Assembly: GCA_964477295.1 (NCBI GenBank)
Contig: CAYZEZ010000320.1
Span: forward strand, 1 to 5,059
DNA: 5,059 nucleotides
Direction of reading: 5' to 3'
DNA from: CAYZEZ01 sp964477295
GTDB lineage: Bacteria > Bacteroidota > Bacteroidia > Bacteroidales > SM23-62
Shown here piece by piece: positions 1 to 5,059 of this stretch; the first letter of the stretch is position 1; every line of letters begins with the position of its first letter. The notes beneath the pieces are model-generated. The model saw only the letters and a list, made by a program, of their open reading frames with translations. It had not been told where the DNA came from and ran no database searches. A program made the translations under genes and the position numbers.

Positions 1-1997
1 GAATCGATTATTTTATCGGGATGAGGATTATTCAAACCATAGATATACATTCCAACATTCAGGCATTTTGCATTCTCACCACGCCATGCTACCCTTGCCT
101 GTCCTGTATTTTGGGGGAACCACCATCCACCGATGTTTTCACCGCGAACAATGTATCTGGTAAATTCTGTGCCATCATCGTAATGCAATACAATATCGCC
201 TATGAAATTCCCATAGCTCTGGGCATGGAGAAAATAGAGGGAGGCAGCCTTTTGGTTAATGGGCAGGGTTTTATGCATCACATATTCTTCATTTTCAGAA
301 AGGATCAGGCATGCCCTGCGATCATTTTGGTCAGGATCGACAATGGTGAATGGCACATCTTCAAAAACCTGCTCGCCTGTTGGGAAAGCGGACAGGTCAT
401 TTCCCCCTTCTCCTGTCCAGCCGGGGACTCCGGGACCACCTTTACCAGTCAGGTCAGCATTAGCAACCTCTGTAAACGGGATCGGAGTGAACTGCCGGAC
501 GGGTTTCTCCGGCATCTTTCCCTTATAGATGCATTTTAACCTTCCGTCGGTTATTTGTGACAGGTCCCACATTGTTTTCAGGATATGTACGCCGTAATCT
601 TCGAAGCCATGTTCGAATGCGCCGTGCGCCACTTCGCCGGCGACGATAGATGAAACACCGCCGTTCATATATTCCCATTTCGGAATGTGCCACCCCTTTT
701 CGTAGGGAGGATAGCATAAGTACCACTCACCGGGAGAGCTTTCAGGCATTTCTTCGGCAATGTGCTGGTACGTTTTTATAATGGCAACGGCCTTTTCATG
801 TCCTATCCTGCGGTTGATGGCATATGAATTTGAGATAGTGACCTGGCTGTCGGTATCCGTGTTTCCAAAATCTCTTTTAATATCCGGGTTTTCCTGTACA
901 TGATGGGTATAGAATTTACCGTTCCAGCAAAGGTCATCGAGGCGGGTTCTGATATCTTTACCCGTTTGCCTGATCTTTTCTGCATCCTGTCTTCTTCCTG
1001 CATATTCAAGCATTTCTGTCAGGTAGTCACACCCCACAGCCATTCCCACATTGTCACCATACATCACGCTGTAATTGGTCACACCCGGTTTGGCCATCAT
1101 GATATCTCCTCCCCACACCGCATTGTCCATATCGGGCTGAAAATCCCATATATCGATGGTATAACCTCGTTTCAGCAGTTTATATTTTTCCGACCAGCGG
1201 TAAGGATCTGATGTACTGTAATGAACGGCTTTGATGCAATTATCGAGCCTGCTTTTCATCCACTCATCGTTGCCTGTGGCTTTCCAGGCATAATAAACGC
1301 CTTCCAGGAAAGTAAATTCACTCATATTTTCAACCGGTATTCTGACAAAGAAGCTTGAATTTATTTTAGGATCCACAGGATCGGTCACGAAGTCGGGTCC
1401 GAACCTGGTCAGCCAGCCTTTATATTCATAATTGGGTTGGTAGTAATTATCGAAGATCATACCGTCTTTTCGCTGGCCCAGTGCATACAGGTCGATCCCG
1501 CTGGTTACATCATCGGTATAGTACTTCATGGCTTTCATCACATGGATATGATCCTGGAACCATCCGGCAAAAGTTAAGTAGGGTACTCCCTGGTAAAGGT
1601 GGTAGCTGCCTCCGGCGCGATCACGTATGATAGTGTAATACAGCATCTTAAGCAGATTATTGTAATAGTCGGCTTCATCCATGATTTCGGTTTTGCAATC
1701 AACACCGATGGTTTTTTCTGCAATGACTTTATTCTTTTTGTCTGCCAGTGTGATGGTATGGTTGCCCAGGGCTCCGCCGATCTTAAAGCTGGCCTGGTTT
1801 GCAAGTTCGCTGGTAAAGTAAATGTTCCCTTCGGCATCGGTGGCAGAAATCATAGCCGGGTTATCAGCTTTTATGGTAATTTCCTCCAGGGGCTCATATT
1901 TAAAACCATTATTGGGAGGGGTAACTGTGAATGTTACCTGTGAAAAGATCACCGGTGTCAGGCTGAACATCAGTAATATGGGAAATAATTTTTTCAT
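1..1997 (-). CDS. Exported six-hairpin glycosidase-like protein with C-terminal beta-sandwich domain (partial, 3' end missing)
   Basis: The frame is open from an ATG at 1997 to the window edge, giving 665 full codons with no stop. Residues 1-20 form a Sec signal ending F-S-Q, with no lipobox, so the product is probably periplasmic. Residues ~21-105 look like a small beta domain. Residues ~108-480 are helix-rich and resemble an (alpha/alpha)6 toroid of the six-hairpin glycosidase superfamily. Segments there include G-W-F-Q-D-H (145-150), D-N-A-V-W-G-G-D (291-298), the helix after G-D-N-V-G-M (314-319), P-G-E-W-Y (422-426) and N-G-G-V-S-S-I-V-A-G-E (445-455). Acidic residues D149, E227, D291, D298, E424 and E455 are candidate active-site residues, but I cannot assign catalysis. 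A linker with G-W-T-G-E-G-G-N-D-L (526-535) leads into a beta-sandwich (~545 onward, W625-W626) of a kind that recurs in carbohydrate-active proteins. It lies 24 bases after the esterase, probably in the same transcript. The fold is likely; substrate and GH family are unknown. Confidence 0.85.
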   Translation of the reverse strand, partial: MKKLFPILLMFSLTPVIFSQVTFTVTPPNNGFKYEPLEEITIKADNPAMISATDAEGNIYFTSELANQASFKIGGALGNHTITLADKKNKVIAEKTIGVDCKTEIMDEADYYNNLLKMLYYTIIRDRAGGSYHLYQGVPYLTFAGWFQDHIHVMKAMKYYTDDVTSGIDLYALGQRKDGMIFDNYYQPNYEYKGWLTRFGPDFVTDPVDPKINSSFFVRIPVENMSEFTFLEGVYYAWKATGNDEWMKSRLDNCIKAVHYSTSDPYRWSEKYKLLKRGYTIDIWDFQPDMDNAVWGGDIMMAKPGVTNYSVMYGDNVGMAVGCDYLTEMLEYAGRRQDAEKIRQTGKDIRTRLDDLCWNGKFYTHHVQENPDIKRDFGNTDTDSQVTISNSYAINRRIGHEKAVAIIKTYQHIAEEMPESSPGEWYLCYPPYEKGWHIPKWEYMNGGVSSIVAGEVAHGAFEHGFEDYGVHILKTMWDLSQITDGRLKCIYKGKMPEKPVRQFTPIPFTEVANADLTGKGGPGVPGWTGEGGNDLSAFPTGEQVFEDVPFTIVDPDQNDRRACLILSENEEYVMHKTLPINQKAASLYFLHAQSYGNFIGDIVLHYDDGTEFTRYIVRGENIGGWWFPQNTGQARVAWRGENAKCLNVGMYIYGLNNPHPDKIID

Positions 1998-2021
1998 TGT
2001 TTCTCGGTTTTTATGGTTGAT

Positions 2022-2954
2022 TTATTTTCTTCTGCTACTGTCTACCCATTTAAGCCACTCCATGCATACTTCCGGCCAGTGTTCAAGGTGGGGTTTACCG
2101 ACGGCGAGTGAAAAACCATGTCCGCCTTCAGGATAGATATGCATTTCGGACGGAACATTGTTTTTAATCAGCGCCTTGTAAAATAGGATGCTGTTTTGCG
2201 GGGGAACTGCCTTGTCGTCGGAAGCAAGGATCAGGATGGCAGGAGGGGTGTCGGGAGTTACATGCAATTCATTTGAATATTCCTTTTTAAGTTCGTCGGT
2301 TGGATCTTCTCCAAGCAACGCATTCATGGAACCGGAATGCATGAAGTCGTGACTGAATGTGATCACGGGGTACATGAGGATCATGAAATCGGGTCTTGAG
2401 CTTAACTTTTCAATTGGATCTGGTGCAGCAGGATCGCCGGAATCGTAATGGGTGCCTGCTGTTGATGCCAGGTGACCTCCAGCAGAGAATCCCATAATAC
2501 CAACCTGGTCCGGATTAATATTCCACTTTACAGCATTATGTCTTGTTGTCCGGATAGCCCGTTGTGCATCCATGAGGGGTGACAGGTGCGGGACCTTGTT
2601 TCCATTTGAGGTTGGCAGACGGTATTTTAATACGATAGCGGCAATACCCTGGGAATTTAGCCATTTGGCGATATCCGTACCTTCCCAATCGTAAGCCAGT
2701 ATCCAATAACCACCACCGGGACAGATGACAACAGCCTGTCCTGTAGCATTCTTTTTCGAAGGCAGGTATACTTCCAGCGCGGGTTTAATTACTTTGCTCA
2801 CCCTCACAATATCTGTCGTATCCCACTTTTCCGTTTCCTTTGTGGGTTTTGAATTGGGTATCTCCCCCTTATACAGATCGAGCCTGAAATTCTGTGCCTG
2901 TCCCAGTGCCCAAATTGTTGATATTAGCATTGTTAACAAATAAAACTTTTTCAT
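2022..2954 (-). CDS. Exported alpha/beta-hydrolase esterase, acetylxylan-esterase/BD-FAE-like
   Basis: This 310-residue protein should hydrolyse an ester on a carbohydrate or small molecule in the periplasm. Residues 1-20 are a Sec signal (M-K-K-F-Y-L-L start, A-L-G-Q-A at the end). The full serine-hydrolase set is visible: the oxyanion-hole motif P-G-G-G-Y (79-83), the nucleophile elbow G-F-S-A-G-G-H with Ser157, Asp247 in S-D-D-K-A-V-P, and His279 in E-G-G-H-G-F. This arrangement matches the BD-FAE / acetylxylan-esterase-like branch (PF20434-type) common in Bacteroidota polysaccharide loci. The frame could open 19 codons earlier at 3011, but that extension is polar and would bury the signal peptide, so I chose the ATG at 2954. 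The glycosidase-like gene follows 24 bases downstream, suggesting de-esterification of the same glycan. Acetyl, feruloyl and methyl esters cannot be told apart here. Confidence 0.92.
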   Translation of the reverse strand: MKKFYLLTMLISTIWALGQAQNFRLDLYKGEIPNSKPTKETEKWDTTDIVRVSKVIKPALEVYLPSKKNATGQAVVICPGGGYWILAYDWEGTDIAKWLNSQGIAAIVLKYRLPTSNGNKVPHLSPLMDAQRAIRTTRHNAVKWNINPDQVGIMGFSAGGHLASTAGTHYDSGDPAAPDPIEKLSSRPDFMILMYPVITFSHDFMHSGSMNALLGEDPTDELKKEYSNELHVTPDTPPAILILASDDKAVPPQNSILFYKALIKNNVPSEMHIYPEGGHGFSLAVGKPHLEHWPEVCMEWLKWVDSSRRK

Positions 2955-3007
2955 TATATGTTTTTTATTAATAGTTTCTTTCCTGCTCTTCACCTCAAAC
3001 CCACACA

Positions 3008-3055
3008 CCACTTGGCCACTTGAATCCTTAGCCCCTTAGATCCTTCTCCTCTTCT
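3008..3055. repeat. Imperfect 8-base-phased tandem repeat over a gene end
   Basis: Read on the plus strand in steps of eight, the units are CCACTTGG, CCACTTGA, ATCCTTAG, CCCCTTAG, ATCCTTCT and CCTCTTCT. All six share CTT at positions 4-6, the first two differ at one base, and units three and four share CCTTAG. The array covers the last codons and the stop of the four-helix membrane protein gene and runs 20 bases into the gap before the esterase. No terminator hairpin is visible in that 73-base gap, so the array may mark the boundary between the two gene groups. Low-complexity drift is a possible alternative. Confidence 0.45.
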
Positions 3056-3504
3056 TCCGTGAGCCTTAGCTCGGTCTTATATTTATACATCGACGGATAA
3101 TTCAATAAAAACACAATGAGCACTATACCCAGCTGAAATAATACCTGCACCTGGCCGCCTAAAATCATAACGATAATGCCCAGGATCCCGCACGTTTCAA
3201 ACATGCCTAATTTGATGATGAATGAAGTCCGGAAGTGAAACAGCTTAACGATTAATTCTGTATTCTCAGGTATTTTTTTCATTCGCCGGCTATGCATCCA
3301 GAATCCCAGGGGTATAAAGACCATGAGGGAAAATATGGCAATATAATTGAGCACCTGGATGGATAGTTCATCCAGAGGAGTGGTAAGGGCCGACCGGATA
3401 CCAAGGCCAATTCCCGTGAATAATATATATCCGGTCAATATTGCAATATAGATCACCTGGTTAAATTTTATTGCATCCTTGTATTGTTGATTTTGATTAT
3501 TCAT
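3028..3504 (-). CDS. Small four-helix inner-membrane protein of unknown function
   Basis: The 158-residue product has a short polar N-terminus (M-N-N-Q-N-Q-Q) and four predicted membrane segments at about 17-36, 50-70, 96-117 and 119-135. Helices 2 and 3 are joined by a basic loop (H-S-R-R-M-K-K, 71-77), which by the positive-inside rule is cytoplasmic and puts both ends in the cytoplasm. The C-terminal tail is charged (L-R-L-T-E-E-E-E-K-D-L, 146-156). A tail of the type N-Y-P-S ... L-R-L-T-E-E-E (135-152) resembles other small uncharacterised Bacteroidota membrane proteins, but I cannot name a family. Its ATG overlaps the stop of the preceding gene as ATGA (3501-3504), so translation is probably coupled and the protein is probably made with the DUF6048-like partner. 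The last codons fall in an 8-base-phased repeat. No catalytic motif is visible. Confidence 0.85.
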   Translation of the reverse strand: MNNQNQQYKDAIKFNQVIYIAILTGYILFTGIGLGIRSALTTPLDELSIQVLNYIAIFSLMVFIPLGFWMHSRRMKKIPENTELIVKLFHFRTSFIIKLGMFETCGILGIIVMILGGQVQVLFQLGIVLIVFLLNYPSMYKYKTELRLTEEEEKDLRG

Positions 3505-4178
3505 CGTCTTAAAACCGGTATCTTATAATAAATGGAATAGTTTATGTCCCACGAAGCTCTCCGCGCCGGGTCCCCGAATCCCGGCACATAATAAGGTATC
3601 ATCTGATCGAATGTCGACTTATATACCATTATCCGCCCCCGTAATGACCATCCCATGAAAAAGTTTTTAAAAACCTCGGCCCTGATCCCGGCTACAATCT
3701 CCAACCAATGATTCTGACCCGATTGACCGGCGATGCTGGTATTCAGGTTGCCCCAGTATGGATCCGGGATTATTATGTTATCCGCACTGAATTGATTCAG
3801 GCTTAATCCATAGCGCACGCCGATAAATCCCATGCTGTAATCGTTGTGTTTCTCCAGTTCAAGCACATTATAGTCAATCCCAGCCCGGAAGAATATTCCT
3901 GAACCTTCATAGGAATAATTGGTATCGCTGAAGCTTATGGCAGAGAAACCAGCTTCAAAAACAGGGTACAGGTTTGTTTTGATTTCGATATCTGCAGAAA
4001 ATTCAAAAGTCCTTATTTCGGGTATAAGTGGCATCATGGCAAATCTTGAAATGTCAATTCCAAACCTGGGACCAACGGTTCGAGTCGTATCTTCCTGACC
4101 AGAAGCGACCAGCCCGTAAAAAGATAAAATACTAAATGTCAGTATTTTATAAATATATTTTAATATGTACTTCTTCAA
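3501..4178 (-). CDS. DUF6048-like outer-membrane beta-barrel family protein (TTG start)
   Basis: The 225-residue product starts with a basic n-region (K-K-Y-I-L-K-Y-I-Y-K) and a hydrophobic core ending near A-S-G-Q (25-28), a good Sec signal. The mature part opens with G-P-R-F-G-I-D-I-S-R-F (36-46) and continues as alternating aromatic/polar strands rich in G and Y, as in an outer-membrane barrel, ending Y-Y-K-I-P-V-L-R-R. From memory this matches the Bacteroidota family DUF6048, usually found just after a DUF6452 lipoprotein, as here. The start codon is TTG (4176-4178), 32 bases inside the upstream gene. There is no in-frame ATG until the methionines at residues 48-49, past the signal peptide, so TTG with coupling to the upstream gene is the best start. 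Its stop overlaps the ATG of the next gene. Function unknown; family assignment fairly sure. Confidence 0.87.
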   Translation of the reverse strand: MKKYILKYIYKILTFSILSFYGLVASGQEDTTRTVGPRFGIDISRFAMMPLIPEIRTFEFSADIEIKTNLYPVFEAGFSAISFSDTNYSYEGSGIFFRAGIDYNVLELEKHNDYSMGFIGVRYGLSLNQFSADNIIIPDPYWGNLNTSIAGQSGQNHWLEIVAGIRAEVFKNFFMGWSLRGRIMVYKSTFDQMIPYYVPGFGDPARRASWDINYSIYYKIPVLRR

Positions 4179-4605
4179 AGTTGGTCACTTTAGATTGAAC
4201 GATTGCAGCTGAATCGATATTAACTTTTGTATATTCAATATCATGGATATCGAACTCGTTGATAAAACCGCAGTCGTGTGAAACAAGCCTGACGAAACGG
4301 GTATATTCAACTATGCATAAATCTTCAGATTCATTGATCTGAATTACAAATTGTGAAGTATCTGCAACGAGACTAAGTGGTAGGGTGATTTTTTGGGCAA
4401 TGGCCTGATTATAAAGTAAGCTGTCTTCCCTGCCTATTCCATATATTGTAAGGTTATTTACAACGGAGTCACGTTCCCTACCATTATCAATGGTATAAAA
4501 TCCGATCCTGAAATTGACATCGGTAGATTCCTCGCACAGGTTCTGGTTGCAGGAACTGAAAGCAATCAGGAAGGTAAAAAAACTAGCAATAGCAACCCCG
4601 CGCAT
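4147..4605 (-). CDS. DUF6452-like small lipoprotein
   Basis: The 152-residue product has a short hydrophobic signal (1-18) and a loose lipobox F-S-S-C with Cys19, so it is probably lipidated and anchored in the envelope. The mature part has C24 in N-L-C-E-E-S, then R-I-G-F-Y-T-I-D (33-40), L-T-I-Y-G-I-G (52-58), D-S-L-L-Y (61-65), L-P-L (75-77), C97, and the H-D-C-G-F segment with C112 (110-114), ending in H-I-K-I-Y-L. I recognise this layout as the Bacteroidota DUF6452 family. It looks like one small beta domain; C24, C97 and C112 are candidates for disulfide bonding. The ATG at 4605 is the only in-frame ATG, since a TAA lies seven codons upstream. An ATG at 4610 is in another frame and stops after 14 codons. 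The gene overlaps the DUF6048-like gene by 32 bases and appears to head the cluster. No function is established that I can cite. Confidence 0.87.
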   Translation of the reverse strand: MRGVAIASFFTFLIAFSSCNQNLCEESTDVNFRIGFYTIDNGRERDSVVNNLTIYGIGREDSLLYNQAIAQKITLPLSLVADTSQFVIQINESEDLCIVEYTRFVRLVSHDCGFINEFDIHDIEYTKVNIDSAAIVQSKVTNFEEVHIKIYL

Positions 4606-4624
4606 AGCATAAAAATTGGTCCTT

Positions 4625-4632
4625 TAAATTTA
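4625..4632 (-). promoter_or_regulatory. Possible -7 element for the DUF6452-like gene
   Basis: On the minus strand TAAATTTA fits TAnnTTTG at 7 of 8 positions and lies about 19 bases before the ATG at 4605. I see no TTTG at the expected distance upstream, and the motif is a simple AT palindrome, so this is only weak support. If real, the transcript would have a very short leader and the nested palindrome would lie upstream of the promoter rather than in the mRNA. Confidence 0.15.
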
Positions 4633-4660
4633 GTTGAAATGTTTGAAGGAAAAAACAGTC

Positions 4661-4711
4661 TGGGATTAATTGACGTTCGCTTCAGCGAACGAATAGAAAT
4701 ATGTAATCCCA
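4661..4711. repeat. Nested inverted repeat (REP-like or regulatory palindrome) in the divergent intergenic region
   Basis: An outer perfect 8-base arm TGGGATTA (4661-4668) pairs with TAATCCCA (4704-4711). Inside it a perfect 7-base stem CGTTCGC (4674-4680) pairs with GCGAACG (4685-4691) around the tetraloop TTCA. ATT (4669-4671) can also pair with AAT (4692-4694), with two bases bulged. The element is not followed by a T-run on either strand and lies between two divergent genes, so it is unlikely to be a terminator. It could be a dispersed REP-like element moved by a Y1 (RAYT) transposase, an operator, or a leader structure for either gene. The base pairing is seen directly; the role is inferred. 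Confidence 0.7.
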
Positions 4712-4747
4712 CAAACCTCAAAAACCATAAAATCAGTAATCAGACGA

Positions 4748-4775
4748 TTTGCTGCAGGAAAATTTTGTAATTTTA
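4748..4775 (+). promoter_or_regulatory. Possible Bacteroidota-type promoter for the divergent lipoprotein gene
   Basis: TTTG at 4748-4751 and TAATTTTA at 4768-4775 resemble the Bacteroidota -33 (TTTG) and -7 (TAnnTTTG, 7 of 8 matching) elements and lie 21 bases before the ATG at 4797. The 16-base gap is shorter than the usual 19-21, and the region is AT-rich, so a chance match is quite possible. Confidence 0.22.
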
Positions 4776-4796
4776 AATAATCTTAAGAGTAGAACC

Positions 4797-5059
4797 ATGA
4801 AAACATTTTTTTTATTCCTGACGGCAGGAGCGATAGTGATATGGGCATCCTGCAAAAAGCCCGAGCCGGTTACAGAAAAGGTTATTGATCCTGAAGCTGA
4901 AAAGGAACTGATCAGCAAGGTAATCCATAACAATATCGGCTGGGCAATGACCAAGGATACAGTGGCCCTTTATGAGTCAATGTCCGATTCCAACCTGTTT
5001 ATTTTCCATCCCGATTCCGGTTCCACGGTGACCGATATCAGCCAGATCAGGGAAACGGC
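4797..5059 (+). CDS. NTF2/SnoaL-like (DUF4440-type) lipoprotein (partial, 3' end missing)
   Basis: The frame is open from the ATG at 4797 to the window edge (87 full codons) on the plus strand. Residues 1-18 are hydrophobic and end W-A-S-C, giving a lipobox with Cys19 followed by K-K, so an envelope lipoprotein is likely. After a polar linker, residues ~36-87 (E-K-E-L-I-S-K-V, then I-G-W-A-M-T-K-D, L-Y-E-S-M, L-F-I-F-H-P-D-S-G-S) match the first helices and strands of NTF2-like proteins of the SnoaL/DUF4440 kind. These fold as a cone-shaped pocket and can be enzymes, binding proteins or orphans. Only the N-terminal part is present, so the pocket residues and any second domain cannot be judged. 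It is transcribed away from the DUF6452-like gene. Family call moderate; role unknown. Confidence 0.82.
   Translation, partial: MKTFFLFLTAGAIVIWASCKKPEPVTEKVIDPEAEKELISKVIHNNIGWAMTKDTVALYESMSDSNLFIFHPDSGSTVTDISQIRET

Noticed and set aside
21..539. Open plus-strand frame of 172 codons
   Set aside because: It lies wholly antisense to the well-supported glycosidase-like gene and has no recognisable domain or signal.
523..1837. Short minus-strand frames (67-87 codons) in other registers
   Set aside because: They are out of frame inside the long glycosidase-like gene, and their translations are arginine- or threonine-rich without motifs.
900..1943. Several plus-strand frames of 100-115 codons
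   Set aside because: They are shadows of the minus-strand glycosidase-like frame, which has coherent domain structure through the whole stretch.
2955..3011. 19-codon N-terminal extension of the esterase
   Set aside because: The extension is polar and would place the Sec signal internally; the ATG at 2954 gives a normal signal peptide.
4674..4691. Rho-independent terminator reading of the inner hairpin
   Set aside because: There is no T-run after it on either strand and both flanking genes are transcribed away from it.
4732..4744. Short direct repeat ATCAGTAATCAG before the divergent lipoprotein gene
   Set aside because: Two copies of five bases in AT-rich DNA are expected by chance.
4733..4954. 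Minus-strand frame of 73 codons
   Set aside because: It is antisense to the NTF2-like lipoprotein gene, which has a clear signal, lipobox and family match.

Overview
The window looks like chromosomal DNA from a member of the Bacteroidota, most likely an environmental Bacteroidales/Marinilabiliales-type organism. The evidence is a Bacteroidota-type gene pair (a DUF6452-like lipoprotein followed by a DUF6048-like outer-membrane protein), starts preceded by A-rich leaders without clear Shine-Dalgarno sequences, many exported proteins, and moderate GC. Species-level placement is not possible from what I can see.

Layout. Five of the six genes are on the minus strand, and the sixth diverges from them at the right edge. 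Reading the minus strand in its direction of transcription, the first group (4605 to 3028) is a three-gene overlapping cluster. It holds a small lipoprotein (DUF6452-like), an exported beta-barrel-like protein (DUF6048-like) with a TTG start inside the lipoprotein gene, and a four-helix inner-membrane protein whose ATG overlaps the preceding stop as ATGA. After a 73-base gap come an exported alpha/beta-hydrolase esterase (2954 to 2022) and, 24 bases on, a long exported protein (1997 to beyond position 1). That last protein has a six-hairpin (alpha/alpha toroid) glycosidase-like core and a C-terminal beta-sandwich module, and is cut by the window edge. The divergent gene (4797 to beyond 5059) encodes a lipoprotein with the start of an NTF2/SnoaL-like domain.

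How they may work together. The esterase and the glycosidase-like protein both carry Sec signals and sit as a pair, which suggests a periplasmic pathway that removes acyl or methyl groups from a glycan and then cleaves it. The substrate cannot be read from sequence. The three-gene cluster looks like a conserved envelope module of unknown function with translational coupling.

Non-coding structure. The 191-base divergent intergenic region carries a striking nested inverted repeat (4661-4711). An imperfect 8-base-phased repeat straddles the end of the four-helix membrane protein gene (3008-3055). I see no RNA genes, CRISPR arrays, insertion sequences or phage genes. I find no convincing case for a wholly new system; the most open questions are the three-gene envelope cluster, the uncharacterised glycosidase-like protein and the nested palindrome.
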